Assembly: GCA_036675265.1 (NCBI GenBank)
Contig: JAKFFJ010000020.1
Location: 1 to 61,637, forward strand
Reading direction: 5' to 3'
Source: CAMPJU01 sp036675265
Lineage (GTDB): Bacteria > Pseudomonadota > Gammaproteobacteria > Xanthomonadales > Xanthomonadaceae
Length of the DNA: 61,637 nt
Position numbers and translations under genes: made by a program. Position 1 is the stretch's first letter. Each line of letters starts with the position of its first letter. The notes under the pieces are model-generated. The model was not told the origin of the DNA. It saw only the letters and a list, made by a program, of their open reading frames with translations, and ran no database searches. Below are positions 48,967 to 57,471 of this stretch, one piece after another.

Positions 48967-51015
48967 TCAATCTTCCTCGTGCCGCGGCTTCCAGGCCTCT
49001 GCGAGCTTCTGCTGCACCTGCGCCGGGACCGGTTCGTAGTGGCTGAAATCCAGCGAATACCGGCCCCGCCCGGCGGTCACCGACTTCAGTTCCGCGGCAT
49101 AGCCCTCGAGCTCGGACAAGGGCACCTGGGCCTTGACCACGATCTCGCTGCCCCTGATCGCATCGGTGCCGCTGATGCGCGCGCGCTTGGAGGCCAGTCC
49201 GCCGCTGATGTCGCCCATGTGCTGCTCGGGCACCGCGACCTCCAGGTCGACGATCGGCTCGAGCACCTGCGGCCGCGCCTTCTGCACCGCGTCCAGGAAC
49301 GCCTTCTTGCCGGCGGCGACGAACGCCACCTCCTTGCTGTCGACGGGGTGGTACTTGCCGTCGTACACGACGACGCGCACGTCCTGGATCGGGTAGCCGG
49401 CAAGTGCGCCGGTGGCAAGGACCTGGCGTACTCCCTTCTCGACCGCAGGCAGGAACTGGCCCGGGATCGTGCCGCCCTTGACCTCGTCGACGAACTCGAA
49501 GCCCGAGCCGCGCGGCAGGGGTTCGACGCGCAGGTACACCTCGCCGAACTGGCCGGCACCGCCGGTCTGCTTCTTGTGCCGGTGGTGGCCCTCGGCGCGG
49601 CTGCCGATGGTCTCGCGGTAGGCAATGCGCGGCGGGCGCGAACGCACGTCGACGCCGTGCCGGTCCTTCAGACGCTCGAGCATCACCCGCAGGTGCAGGT
49701 CCGAGAGGCCGCGCACCACCGTTTCGTTGGTCTCGGGCTCGTGCTCGACGTGGAAGCAGGGATCCTCCTCCGCCAGCTTGTGCAGCGCGGTCGCCAGCTT
49801 CTGCTCCTGGCCCTTGCTCGCCGCATCGACCGCGAGACCGAACATCGGCTTCGGGAAGTCGAGCGGCGCCAGGTGGATCTGGTCCTCGTCGTGGCTGTCG
49901 TGCAGCACCGCATCGAAGTGCAGGTCCTCGACCTTCGCCACCGCCGCGATGTCCCCCGGGATCGCCTGGTCGATCTCGACGTGGTCCTTGCCCTTGAGCT
50001 TGAACAGGTGCCCGACCTTGAACGGCTTGCGCCCATCGTCGACGAACAGCTGGGTGTCCTTGCGCACGGTGCCCTGGTACACGCGGAACACGCCCAGCTT
50101 GCCCACGAAGGGATCGTTGACGACCTTGAACACGTCCGCGACGACGTGGGCCGCCGGGTCGGGACGCGCGTCGATCGCCCCGGCCGAAGGTCCCGTGCCT
50201 TTCATGAACTGTGGCGGGTTGGCTTCGCCCGGGTGCGGAAGCAGCCTTTCGGCGGCGTCGAGCAGTTCGCGCACGCCCGTGCCGCTGCGCGCGGAGCAGA
50301 ACAGCACCGGCACCAGGTGCCCCTCCCGCAGGCACTGTTCGAACGCATCGTGCAGTTCCTGGCCGGACAGGCCGCCCTCGCCGAGGTCGAGGTAGTGCTC
50401 CATCACCGTCTCGTTCACCTCGACGACCTGGTCGATGATCTTCTGGTGCCAGTCGGCGACGGGGCCGAGGTCGCTCTCGCCCGTGGACGCGCCGAAGCAG
50501 TCGACGACTTTCGCGCCGCCATCGGCGGGCAGGTTCAGCGGCAGGCATTCGGGGCCGAACGCCTCGCGCAGGCCGGCGAGCACGCGGCCGGGGTTCGCCC
50601 CTTCGTGGTCGATCTTGTTCACCACCACCACGCGACAGAGCTTCCGCGCTTTCGCGTGTTCCATCATGCGGCGCGTCCCGTACTCGACGCCGTGGTCCGC
50701 GTCGACGACGACCAGCACCGTTTCCACCGCGGCGAGCGCGGACAGCGCGGGCCCCCGGAAGTCCGGATAGCCGGGCGTGTCCACCAGGTTCACGTGCACG
50801 CCCGCGTGGTCGATGCTGGCGATGGCCGCGTCGATCGAGTGGCCGCGCTGCTTTTCCATCGGGTCGAAGTCCGAGACGGTGCTGCCGCGCTCGACGGTGC
50901 CTGCCACGGACACGGTGCCGCCGGCATGCAGCAGGGCTTCGAACAACGTTGTTTTGCCGGCGCCGGGATGGCCCGCGAGGGCCACGTTGCGGATGTCTTC
51001 GGTGCGGTAGGGCAT
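48967..51015 (-). CDS. Elongation-factor-G-like GTPase
   Basis: A 682-residue protein with EF-G domain order: G domain with GHPGAGKTTLFEALL (replacing EF-G's GHIDAGKTT), DTPGYPDF and NKIDHEG; domain II (FVGKLGVFRVYQG); domains III-V (EETNETVVRGLSDLHLRVML ... GEVYLRVEPLPRGSGFEFVDEVKGGTIPGQFLPAVEKG). The family is annotated EF-G-like or EF-G type II, distinct from FusA. Its function is not established. ATG 51015 has GAGGAG 8 bases upstream. The 118 bases between it and HU contain a T-rich run (48946-48964, plus strand) that is not a terminator for either gene. Confidence 0.9.
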   Translation of the reverse strand: MPYRTEDIRNVALAGHPGAGKTTLFEALLHAGGTVSVAGTVERGSTVSDFDPMEKQRGHSIDAAIASIDHAGVHVNLVDTPGYPDFRGPALSALAAVETVLVVVDADHGVEYGTRRMMEHAKARKLCRVVVVNKIDHEGANPGRVLAGLREAFGPECLPLNLPADGGAKVVDCFGASTGESDLGPVADWHQKIIDQVVEVNETVMEHYLDLGEGGLSGQELHDAFEQCLREGHLVPVLFCSARSGTGVRELLDAAERLLPHPGEANPPQFMKGTGPSAGAIDARPDPAAHVVADVFKVVNDPFVGKLGVFRVYQGTVRKDTQLFVDDGRKPFKVGHLFKLKGKDHVEIDQAIPGDIAAVAKVEDLHFDAVLHDSHDEDQIHLAPLDFPKPMFGLAVDAASKGQEQKLATALHKLAEEDPCFHVEHEPETNETVVRGLSDLHLRVMLERLKDRHGVDVRSRPPRIAYRETIGSRAEGHHRHKKQTGGAGQFGEVYLRVEPLPRGSGFEFVDEVKGGTIPGQFLPAVEKGVRQVLATGALAGYPIQDVRVVVYDGKYHPVDSKEVAFVAAGKKAFLDAVQKARPQVLEPIVDLEVAVPEQHMGDISGGLASKRARISGTDAIRGSEIVVKAQVPLSELEGYAAELKSVTAGRGRYSLDFSHYEPVPAQVQQKLAEAWKPRHEED

Positions 51016-51164
51016 GGGGCCGTCTCCTCGCCAGGAGGCTCGGCCAGTCCGGCCGGGCCGGGGGGAGGGCCAGCCTCCTCCCATGGCCGATGGCGGTCAA
51101 GCGACCCCGTCGTGACGCGACCGGGCCTACGCTGGACCTCCACCCCCGGAAGGAAGACACGGCC

Positions 51165-51596
51165 ATGGGCATCTCTCGCCACGCACTCGCGCACTGGGAA
51201 GGCGACCTCAAGCAGGGAGGCGGCACCCTCAGCACGCCCGCCAGCGGACTGATGGACGGAACGCGGTACGGCTTCAACGCCCGCTTCGGCGACGGGAAGG
51301 GGACGAACCCCGAGGAACTCATCGCGGCCGCGCATGCCGGCTGCTTCACGATGTTCCTGGCGAACAAGCTCGCCGAGGCAGGGCATCCGGCGACCGCGCT
51401 CGACACGCGCGCCGAGGTGGACCTGTCCACGGAAGGCGGCCCGCAACTCTCGGCCATCCGGCTGAAGCTCGAGGCGAACGTGCCGGGGATCGATCCCGCC
51501 AAGTTCCGCGCGGTCGCCGACGACGCCAAGAGCAACTGCCCGGTGTCGCGGGCGTTGTCGGCGGTGCCCATCGAGCTCGATGCCAACCTCGCGTGA
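51165..51596 (+). CDS. osmC: OsmC-family peroxiredoxin
   Basis: A 143-residue OsmC with the two reactive cysteines in AAHAGCFTMFLANKL (about residue 63) and AKSNCPVSRAL (about 127). WEGDLKQGGGTLSTPASGLMDGTRYGFNARFGDGKGTNPEELI is the OsmC-type N terminus. It reduces organic hydroperoxides. GGAAGGAAG precedes the ATG by about 9 bases. It is divergent from the EF-G-like gene over 149 bases. Confidence 0.93.
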   Translation: MGISRHALAHWEGDLKQGGGTLSTPASGLMDGTRYGFNARFGDGKGTNPEELIAAAHAGCFTMFLANKLAEAGHPATALDTRAEVDLSTEGGPQLSAIRLKLEANVPGIDPAKFRAVADDAKSNCPVSRALSAVPIELDANLA

Positions 51597-51676
51597 GCAA
51601 TCCGGATTGCGCTTCGCTCCATCCGGGCTCCGCACGGCATCCCGCCCCGGTCGCCCGGTTGGAGGCGCGAAGCGCC
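51597..51676. repeat. Compound palindromic repeat 3-prime of osmC
   Basis: A perfect 14-base palindrome GCAATCCGGATTGC (51597-51610, overlapping the osmC stop) adjoins CCGGAT/ATCCGG (51602-51607 and 51621-51626). GCGCTTCGC (51609-51617) pairs with GCGAAGCGC (51667-51675), which is itself inside a GGCGC-GAA-GCGCC hairpin. The unit resembles the common Xanthomonad/Pseudomonad intergenic repeat built on AGCGAAGCGCAATCCGG. No gene function is implied. The rest of the gap to 51791 has nothing I recognise. Confidence 0.6.
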
Positions 51677-51791
51677 GGAAGCCGGGATCCCCGCGCACCG
51701 TTCAGGTATCCCCGGCCGGATTCAGCCGTGTTTAATTCGCGTGAATCAAGGATGGGGTCGAGCCGCCGGACTCCCGGCGCCGGAGATCGCC

Positions 51792-52529
51792 ATGAAGTCC
51801 CTCACCGCGTCCGCCCTCGCGTTCGCCCTGGCCGCCACCAGCGGCGTCGCGAATGCGCAGAGCTACTACGACACCAACGGCCGTGCCGGATATGGCGCGT
51901 ACGGCAGCTACGGCCAGCCGCAGCCGGATCGCTACGGGCAGTCCTCAGGCGCCGTCTACGACCATGCACGCGTGTTGCGCGTCGACCCGGTGATCGCCTC
52001 CGGCCCTGGCTACGGCGAGGCATCGGGAACGAATTGCCGCTACACGCAGTCGACCTATTCGGGCCGCGACGGGTATTACACCAGTGATCGCCATGGCGAC
52101 GACCGCTATTACGGCAACGATCGCTACGGCGACCCCTATTACGGACGCGGCGGCTACGACCCCTATGGCCAGGCCGGGGTCGGCGCCGGGAGCAACATCG
52201 CCACCGTGATCGGCGGTCTCGTCGGCGCGGCGATCGGCAGCCAGGTGGGCGGTGGTTCGGCCCGCTACGCCACCGCCGCGATCGGTTCGATGGTCGGTGG
52301 CATGGCAGGCCGCCAGATCTACGAGGCCGGGCAGCGGGAGCGCTACGCCACGCGCACCGGCACGGTCCGCGTCTGCGACCCGGTGCCTTACGGCGGTTCG
52401 CGGACGTCGGGCAATCGCGTGGCGGGCTACGACGTCACCTACGAATACGCGGGCCGCGAGTTCCACACCCGCACCGACTACCACCCTGGCGACACCATCC
52501 GCGTGCGCGTGGAAGTCCACCCGGACTGA
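51792..52529 (+). CDS. Secreted glycine-zipper protein
   Basis: A 245-residue protein with a signal peptide (1-23, ending NAQ). A Tyr/Gly/Asp-rich low-complexity region (about 24-140, repeated YGxYG, RYYGND, DPYY) precedes a glycine-zipper 2TM segment IATVIGGLVGAAIGSQVGGGSARYATAAIGSMVGGMAGRQIYE (about 142-185). The tail is a beta-rich domain with TGTVRVCDPVPYGG. Such proteins sit in the outer membrane or periplasm; the role is unknown. GGAG lies 6 bases before the ATG. A strong terminator follows. Confidence 0.85.
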   Translation: MKSLTASALAFALAATSGVANAQSYYDTNGRAGYGAYGSYGQPQPDRYGQSSGAVYDHARVLRVDPVIASGPGYGEASGTNCRYTQSTYSGRDGYYTSDRHGDDRYYGNDRYGDPYYGRGGYDPYGQAGVGAGSNIATVIGGLVGAAIGSQVGGGSARYATAAIGSMVGGMAGRQIYEAGQRERYATRTGTVRVCDPVPYGGSRTSGNRVAGYDVTYEYAGREFHTRTDYHPGDTIRVRVEVHPD

Positions 52530-52566
52530 GCGCGCGCCACCAGACCCCGTGGGAGGGGCAGCAGCT

Positions 52567-52595
52567 GGGGCCGGCTCGTCCGGCCCCTTTTTTTT
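52567..52595 (+). terminator. Intrinsic terminator of the glycine-zipper gene
   Basis: An 8-base perfect stem GGGGCCGG (52567-52574) with CCGGCCCC (52580-52587), loop CTCGT, followed by eight T residues (52588-52595). Its last T residues are shared with the start of the dispersed repeat copy 2. Confidence 0.9.
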
Positions 52596-52618
52596 GTGGG
52601 AGCCGCCATGGCGGCGAG
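52594..52618. repeat. Dispersed palindromic repeat, copy 2
   Basis: Identical over 25 bases to 19715-19739, with the central palindrome GCCGCCATGGCGGC. It lies between the terminator T tract and the end of phzF, 2 bases from the phzF stop. Identity over the full unit at 33 kb distance shows a dispersed family rather than chance. Confidence 0.8.
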
Positions 52619-52620
52619 TC

Positions 52621-53496
52621 CTACCAGTCGATCGTCCCGGCCACCACCGTGACCACGCGTCCCCCCGACCAGACCTCGCCGTCGTCGTCCACGCGCAGTT
52701 CGATGATCGCGTCGTGCCCCACCTCCCGGCCCTGGCTGACGCGATAGAACCCGTCCGCGCGCGGCAGCGCGTCGCGCAATGCCAGCCACGCGGCGAGGGT
52801 GGCGTTGGCGGCGCCAGACGCGGCGTCCTCGAAGCAGCCCGGCGCGCCGACCCATGCGCGGACCGCCAGGTAGTAGACCGGATCGGTGCTGCGCGCGAAC
52901 ACGCACAGGCCCATGCTGCCGGTGTCCGCCGCCAGCGCGGCGATGGCCTTCCAATCGGGCGTCGCGCTCCGCAGGGCCGCTTCGTCGGCGACTTCGGCCA
53001 GCCACCAGCGGCGGCCGCCGTCCATCAGCGCCGGCGGCAGCCTGCCGGGCGGCAGTCCAGCCAGTGCGGCGCCGAGCAGCGGCTCGTCCGTCGAGCCGAC
53101 CCGCATCAGGCTGGCGCGCGGCGTCCTGACCGACAGTGTCCGGCAGTTGCCTTCTCCCTCCACCCGCAGCGGCAGCCTGCCGGCGATGCCGTCCTGGACG
53201 AGCACGCCTCCGCGCGGCAGCGCGATGCCCGATTCCAGCACCGCGTGCGCGGTGCCCACGCTGGGGTGCCCGGCGAAAGGCACCTCGCGTCGCGGGCTGA
53301 AGATGCGGATGCCGTAGTCGGCGCCGTCGGCATCCGTGGGGCGCACGAAGGTGGTTTCGGGCAGCCGCGTCCAGCGGGCGATCGCCTGCATGGCGTCGTC
53401 GGACAGGCCGTCGGCATCGAGCACGACGGCGAGCGGATTGCCCGCGCCCGGACGGTCGGCGAACACGTCCAGCTGCAGGTAGCGGCGGAGGGTCAT
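52621..53496 (-). CDS. PhzF-family isomerase/epimerase
   Basis: A 291-residue two-domain protein of the diaminopimelate-epimerase fold. QLDVFADRPGAGNPLAVVLDA is the N-terminal signature, LPETTFV carries the catalytic Glu of PhzF, FAGHPSVGTAHAVL is the substrate loop, and GCFEDAASGAANATLAAWL completes the C-terminal site. Only in phenazine producers does it make phenazine; no phenazine genes are here, so the substrate is unknown. It is divergent from lysAC with only 34 bases between. Confidence 0.88.
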   Translation of the reverse strand: MTLRRYLQLDVFADRPGAGNPLAVVLDADGLSDDAMQAIARWTRLPETTFVRPTDADGADYGIRIFSPRREVPFAGHPSVGTAHAVLESGIALPRGGVLVQDGIAGRLPLRVEGEGNCRTLSVRTPRASLMRVGSTDEPLLGAALAGLPPGRLPPALMDGGRRWWLAEVADEAALRSATPDWKAIAALAADTGSMGLCVFARSTDPVYYLAVRAWVGAPGCFEDAASGAANATLAAWLALRDALPRADGFYRVSQGREVGHDAIIELRVDDDGEVWSGGRVVTVVAGTIDW

Positions 53497-53518
53497 GGGG
53501 GCGTGTACTCCTTCCGCA

Positions 53519-53524
53519 TAGAAT
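53519..53524 (+). promoter_or_regulatory. -10-like hexamer giving a possibly leaderless lysAC message
   Basis: TAGAAT ends 6 bases before the lysAC ATG at 53531, so a normal -10-to-start distance would begin the message at the A of that ATG. There is no Shine-Dalgarno in this 34-base divergent gap. No good -35 is visible. Confidence 0.4.
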
Positions 53525-53530
53525 CTCACG

Positions 53531-56116
53531 ATGCCCGACACGCCGCCCAACTGGATCGTCCTCAAGTTCGGCGGCACCTCCGTGTCGCGCCGGCATCGCT
53601 GGGACACGATCGGGCGGATCGCGGAAGGGCGCGCGCGCGATGAAGGCGCGCGGGTGCTGGTCGTCGTGTCGGCGCTCTCGGGGGTGACCAACGCGTTGCA
53701 GGCCGTGGCCGATGGCGCCGACCCCGTGCAGGGCATGGCGGCACTCGCGGACCGCCACGGGGACTTCGCCTCGGAACTGGGGCTGGACGCGGAAGCCGTC
53801 ATCGGCGGGCGCCTGGCGAAATTGCACGCGCTGGCCAACGACGCCCGTGCTGCCGACAGGCCGCTCGACTGGCAAGCCGAGGTGCTCGCCCAAGGCGAAT
53901 TGCTGTCGTCGACGCTCGGCGCCGCCTACCTCTGCGCCCAGGGCCTGGACTTCGGGTGGTGCGATGCGCGCGACTGGCTGCAGGCGCTGGCACTGCCCAA
54001 CCAGAACGACTGGGCCACCCGGCTGTGCGTGTCGTGCCGCCATGGCGGCGATGCCGGTGCGCGCGCGCGCTTCGACGCACAGCCGCAGCGGCTGCTCCTG
54101 ACCCAGGGCTTCATCGCGCGCCACGGCGACGGCGGTACCGCGGTGCTCGGTCGAGGTGGCTCGGACACGTCCGCCGCGTACTTCGGCGCGATGCTCGGCG
54201 CCAGGCGCGTGGAAATATGGACGGACGTGCCGGGCATGTTCAGCGCCAACCCGCGCGAAGTGCCCGACGCGCGGCTGCTGGCGCGGCTGGACTATGCCGA
54301 GGCGCAGGAAATCGCCACCACGGGCGCCAAGGTCCTGCATCCGCGCTCGATCGGCCCGTGCAGGGACGCAGGCGTACCGATGCGGATCCTGGACACCGAG
54401 CGTCCCGACGCACCCGGCACGCGCATCGACGCGCAGGCCGAGACGGTGCCGGGCGTCAAGGCGATCAGCCGGCGCAACGGCATCGTGCTGGTGTCGATGG
54501 AAAGCATCGGCATGTGGCAGCAGGTCGGCTTCCTGGCCGACATCTTCGACAGGTTTCGCAGGCATGGCCTCTCGGTCGACCTGATCGGTTCGTCCGAGAC
54601 CAACGTCACCGTGTCGCTCGACCCGAGCGACAACCTGGTCAGCGGCAACGTGCTCGAGGCGCTGGCCGCGGACCTGGCCCAGGTGTGCCGGGTCAAGGTG
54701 ATCGCGCCGTGCGCGGCGATCACGCTGGTGGGCCGCGGCATGCGGTCGCTGCTGCACCGGTTGTCGGACATCTGGGCCACGTTCGGTCGCGAGCGCGTCC
54801 ACCTGGTGTCGCAGTCCTCCAACGACCTCAACCTCACCTTCGTGGTGGACGAAGCCGACGCCGAGGGCCTGGTGCCACAGCTGCACGCCGAGCTGGTGCG
54901 CAGCGGCGCGATGCCGATGCGCGACGCGAGCGTGTTCGGACCCACCTGGCGGGAGATCACGCAGGGCGCCATCGCCCGCGAAGCGCCGTGGTGGCACGAC
55001 GCGCGTCCGGAGTTGCTGCGCCTCGCGGCAGCCGGTACGCCAACGTATGCGTACCACCTTCCGACGGTGCGCGACCGGGCCCGGGCGCTCGCCGCGGTCG
55101 GTGCGATCGACCGGCGCTACTACGCATTGAAGGCCAACGCGCACCCGTCGATCCTGCATGCGCTGGCAGAAGAAGGCTTCGGTTTCGAGTGCGTCTCCGC
55201 GGGCGAGCTCGCGCGGGTCTTCGAGGCGTTGCCAGGCCTGGCGCCGTCGCGCGTGCTGTTCACCCCGAGCTTCGCGCCGCGCGCCGAGTACGTGGAGGCA
55301 CTGTCGCGCGGCGTCACTGTCACCGTCGACAACATCGAGGCGCTGCAACGCTGGCCAGACCTGTTCGGCGATCGCGTGCTCTGGCTGCGGCTCGACCTGG
55401 GCCGCGGCGACGGCCACCACCAGAAGGTGCGCACGGGTGGCGCAGAGGCGAAGTTCGGGCTGCCGGTGGCGCGCCTGGAGGCGTTCGCCTCGGCCGCACG
55501 GGCCATCGGCGCGCGCATCGAGGGCTTGCACGCGCACCTGGGCAGCGGGATCGAGTCGCCGGGGCACTGGCGCGCCGTGTATGCCGAGCTGGCGGGGCTC
55601 GCCGACAGCCTGGGCAGCGTCGAATGGATCGACATCGGCGGGGGCTTGCCGGTGCCGTACACGCCGGATGCGCCGCGCTTCGACCTGGAGGCGTGGGCGG
55701 CGGGGCTGGCGGAGATCAAGGCGGCCTATCCGCGGTTCGGCCTCGCCGTCGAACCGGGGCGCTGGCTGGTGGCGCAGGCGGGCGTGCTGCTGCTCACCGC
55801 GACGCAGGTCGTCGAGAAGGACGGCGTGCGGCGCGTCGGCGCGGACGCGGGCATGAACGCGTTGCTGCGACCGGCGCTGTACGAGGCCTGGCACGACATC
55901 GTGAACCTGTCGCGACTGGATGCGCCTGCCGACGCCGCGTTCGACGTCGTGGGGCCCATCTGCGAGACGGGCGACGTGCTGGGCGAACTGCGGTTGCTGC
56001 CCGCGCCCACGGCCGAGGGCGACGTGCTGCTGGTTGCCGATGCGGGCGCCTACGGCATGGCGATGGCCAACACCTACAACTTGCGGCCGCTCCCGGTCGA
56101 GGAAGCACTCGAATGA
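53531..56116 (+). CDS. lysAC: Bifunctional aspartate kinase / diaminopimelate decarboxylase
   Basis: An 861-residue fusion. The N-terminal aspartate kinase (about 1-300) has IVLKFGGTSVS and LGRGGSDTSAAYFGAMLGA, then an ACT region (about 315-460, SMESIGMWQQVGFLADIFDRF ... SETNVTVSLD). After a linker the fold-type III PLP decarboxylase (about 490-861) has YYALKANAHPSIL with the PLP lysine Lys534, GLHAHLGSGIESPGHW and GPICETGDVLG. One protein thus starts the aspartate pathway and ends lysine synthesis. The fusion is typical of Xanthomonads. murL overlaps its stop by 4 bases (ATGA). Confidence 0.97.
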   Translation: MPDTPPNWIVLKFGGTSVSRRHRWDTIGRIAEGRARDEGARVLVVVSALSGVTNALQAVADGADPVQGMAALADRHGDFASELGLDAEAVIGGRLAKLHALANDARAADRPLDWQAEVLAQGELLSSTLGAAYLCAQGLDFGWCDARDWLQALALPNQNDWATRLCVSCRHGGDAGARARFDAQPQRLLLTQGFIARHGDGGTAVLGRGGSDTSAAYFGAMLGARRVEIWTDVPGMFSANPREVPDARLLARLDYAEAQEIATTGAKVLHPRSIGPCRDAGVPMRILDTERPDAPGTRIDAQAETVPGVKAISRRNGIVLVSMESIGMWQQVGFLADIFDRFRRHGLSVDLIGSSETNVTVSLDPSDNLVSGNVLEALAADLAQVCRVKVIAPCAAITLVGRGMRSLLHRLSDIWATFGRERVHLVSQSSNDLNLTFVVDEADAEGLVPQLHAELVRSGAMPMRDASVFGPTWREITQGAIAREAPWWHDARPELLRLAAAGTPTYAYHLPTVRDRARALAAVGAIDRRYYALKANAHPSILHALAEEGFGFECVSAGELARVFEALPGLAPSRVLFTPSFAPRAEYVEALSRGVTVTVDNIEALQRWPDLFGDRVLWLRLDLGRGDGHHQKVRTGGAEAKFGLPVARLEAFASAARAIGARIEGLHAHLGSGIESPGHWRAVYAELAGLADSLGSVEWIDIGGGLPVPYTPDAPRFDLEAWAAGLAEIKAAYPRFGLAVEPGRWLVAQAGVLLLTATQVVEKDGVRRVGADAGMNALLRPALYEAWHDIVNLSRLDAPADAAFDVVGPICETGDVLGELRLLPAPTAEGDVLLVADAGAYGMAMANTYNLRPLPVEEALE

Positions 56117-57471
56117 CCGACTGGACGTTCCGCCGCGACGCCATCCATGCGTTCCGCTTCGTGCGTTGCGGTTTCGACGCGGCGACGGGCATCGCCGAAC
56201 TCGCCTACGCCTTCGACGACGGCCCTGAGCTGGTGGAGACGGTTACTGTGCCGGGCGCGCCGTTCACCCTCGACGAGGCGCGTGCGGACACGGTCGGGCG
56301 GGCGTTGCGGTTGCTGCACCTCATCGCCGGCGTGAGCTATTACAAGGCCGCCGTGCCGGCCGTGATCCGGATCGACGGCTATGCCATCGACGAGGCGACC
56401 GCCACGTTGCTGGAAGCGGTCTACCTCAACGGGCTGGGCGAGTTTGCCTACCGCAACGGCCTGGACCTGCACGGGAGGATCAGGTTCCCGCGCGACGGCC
56501 GGCCGGCGCCGGCGCCGGATGCCGGCCTCCGCGAACACGCGCTGGTCGCGATCGGTGGCGGCAAGGATTCGCTGGTGTCGATCGAGGCGCTGCGCGCGGC
56601 CGGCGTGGCGCAGACCGTCTCGTGGATCGGCGGGTCCCAGCTGATCGCGGCCTGCGCCGCGCGCACGGGGCTGCCGATGCTCAACATCGGTCGCCAGCTC
56701 GCGCCCCGGCTGTTCGACTTCAACCGGCAGGGCGCCTGGAACGGGCATATCCCGGTCACCGCGGTGAACTCCGCGATCCTGGTGCTGGCGGCGCTGCTGC
56801 ACGGCATGGACCAGGTGGTGTTCTCGAACGAACGATCGGCCAGTTACGGGTCCACGATCCCCGGCACGGGCGAGGTCAACCACCAGTGGTCCAAGGGCTG
56901 GGCGTTCGAGCGCGCGTTCGGCGAGCACGTGCAGCGGCACGTGGCCGGGGACCTGCACTACTACTCGTTGCTGCGCCCGCTGAGCGAACTGGCGGTCGCG
57001 CGCCAGTTCACCCGCAGCAACCGCTACGACGCGCACTTCTCCAGTTGCAACCGCAACTTCCACATCCTGGGCGAGCGTCCGGTCAACCGCTGGTGCGGCG
57101 TCTGCCCCAAGTGCCACTTCGTCTTCCTGGCGCTCGCGCCGTTCATGTCCAAGCCCCGGCTGGTGGCGATCTTCGGGCGCAACCTGCTCGACGACCCGGG
57201 GCAGGCAGGCGGTTACGACGCCCTGCTCGAATTCCGGGACCACAAGCCGTTCGAGTGCGTCGGCGAGGGACGCGAGTCGCGCGCGGCGCTCGCGGCGCTG
57301 GCCACGCGCCCCGAGTGGCGCGAGGACGCGCTCGTGGAGCGCTTCGTGCGCGAGATCCTGCCGACGCTCGATCCGGAGGCGCTGGCGATCGCCCCCCAGA
57401 TGACGCTCGAGGGCGAGCACCGGGTGCCGCCGGCGACGTGGGAGCGCGTGCGTGCGCATTTCGACGCTTGA
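56113..57471 (+). CDS. murL: UDP-N-acetylmuramoyl-L-alanyl-L-glutamate epimerase MurL
   Basis: A 452-residue protein of the MurL family. AIGGGKDSLVSIEAL (GGGKDS at 148-153) resembles the PP-loop of ATP pyrophosphatases, fitting the ATP-dependent, AMP-releasing reaction reported for Xanthomonas MurL, which converts the L-Glu of UDP-MurNAc-L-Ala-L-Glu to D-Glu. NERSASYGSTIPGTGEVNHQWSKG and the C328-x2-C331-x2-C334 cluster (CGVCPKC), a possible metal site, are conserved-looking. It overlaps lysAC by 4 and murD2 by 20 bases. Family membership is recognised from recalled sequence features, not a search. Confidence 0.88.
   Translation: MTDWTFRRDAIHAFRFVRCGFDAATGIAELAYAFDDGPELVETVTVPGAPFTLDEARADTVGRALRLLHLIAGVSYYKAAVPAVIRIDGYAIDEATATLLEAVYLNGLGEFAYRNGLDLHGRIRFPRDGRPAPAPDAGLREHALVAIGGGKDSLVSIEALRAAGVAQTVSWIGGSQLIAACAARTGLPMLNIGRQLAPRLFDFNRQGAWNGHIPVTAVNSAILVLAALLHGMDQVVFSNERSASYGSTIPGTGEVNHQWSKGWAFERAFGEHVQRHVAGDLHYYSLLRPLSELAVARQFTRSNRYDAHFSSCNRNFHILGERPVNRWCGVCPKCHFVFLALAPFMSKPRLVAIFGRNLLDDPGQAGGYDALLEFRDHKPFECVGEGRESRAALAALATRPEWREDALVERFVREILPTLDPEALAIAPQMTLEGEHRVPPATWERVRAHFDA

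Noticed and set aside
52621..53496. PhzF as evidence for phenazine production
   Set aside because: No other phz gene is nearby, and PhzF-like proteins are widespread in non-producers.
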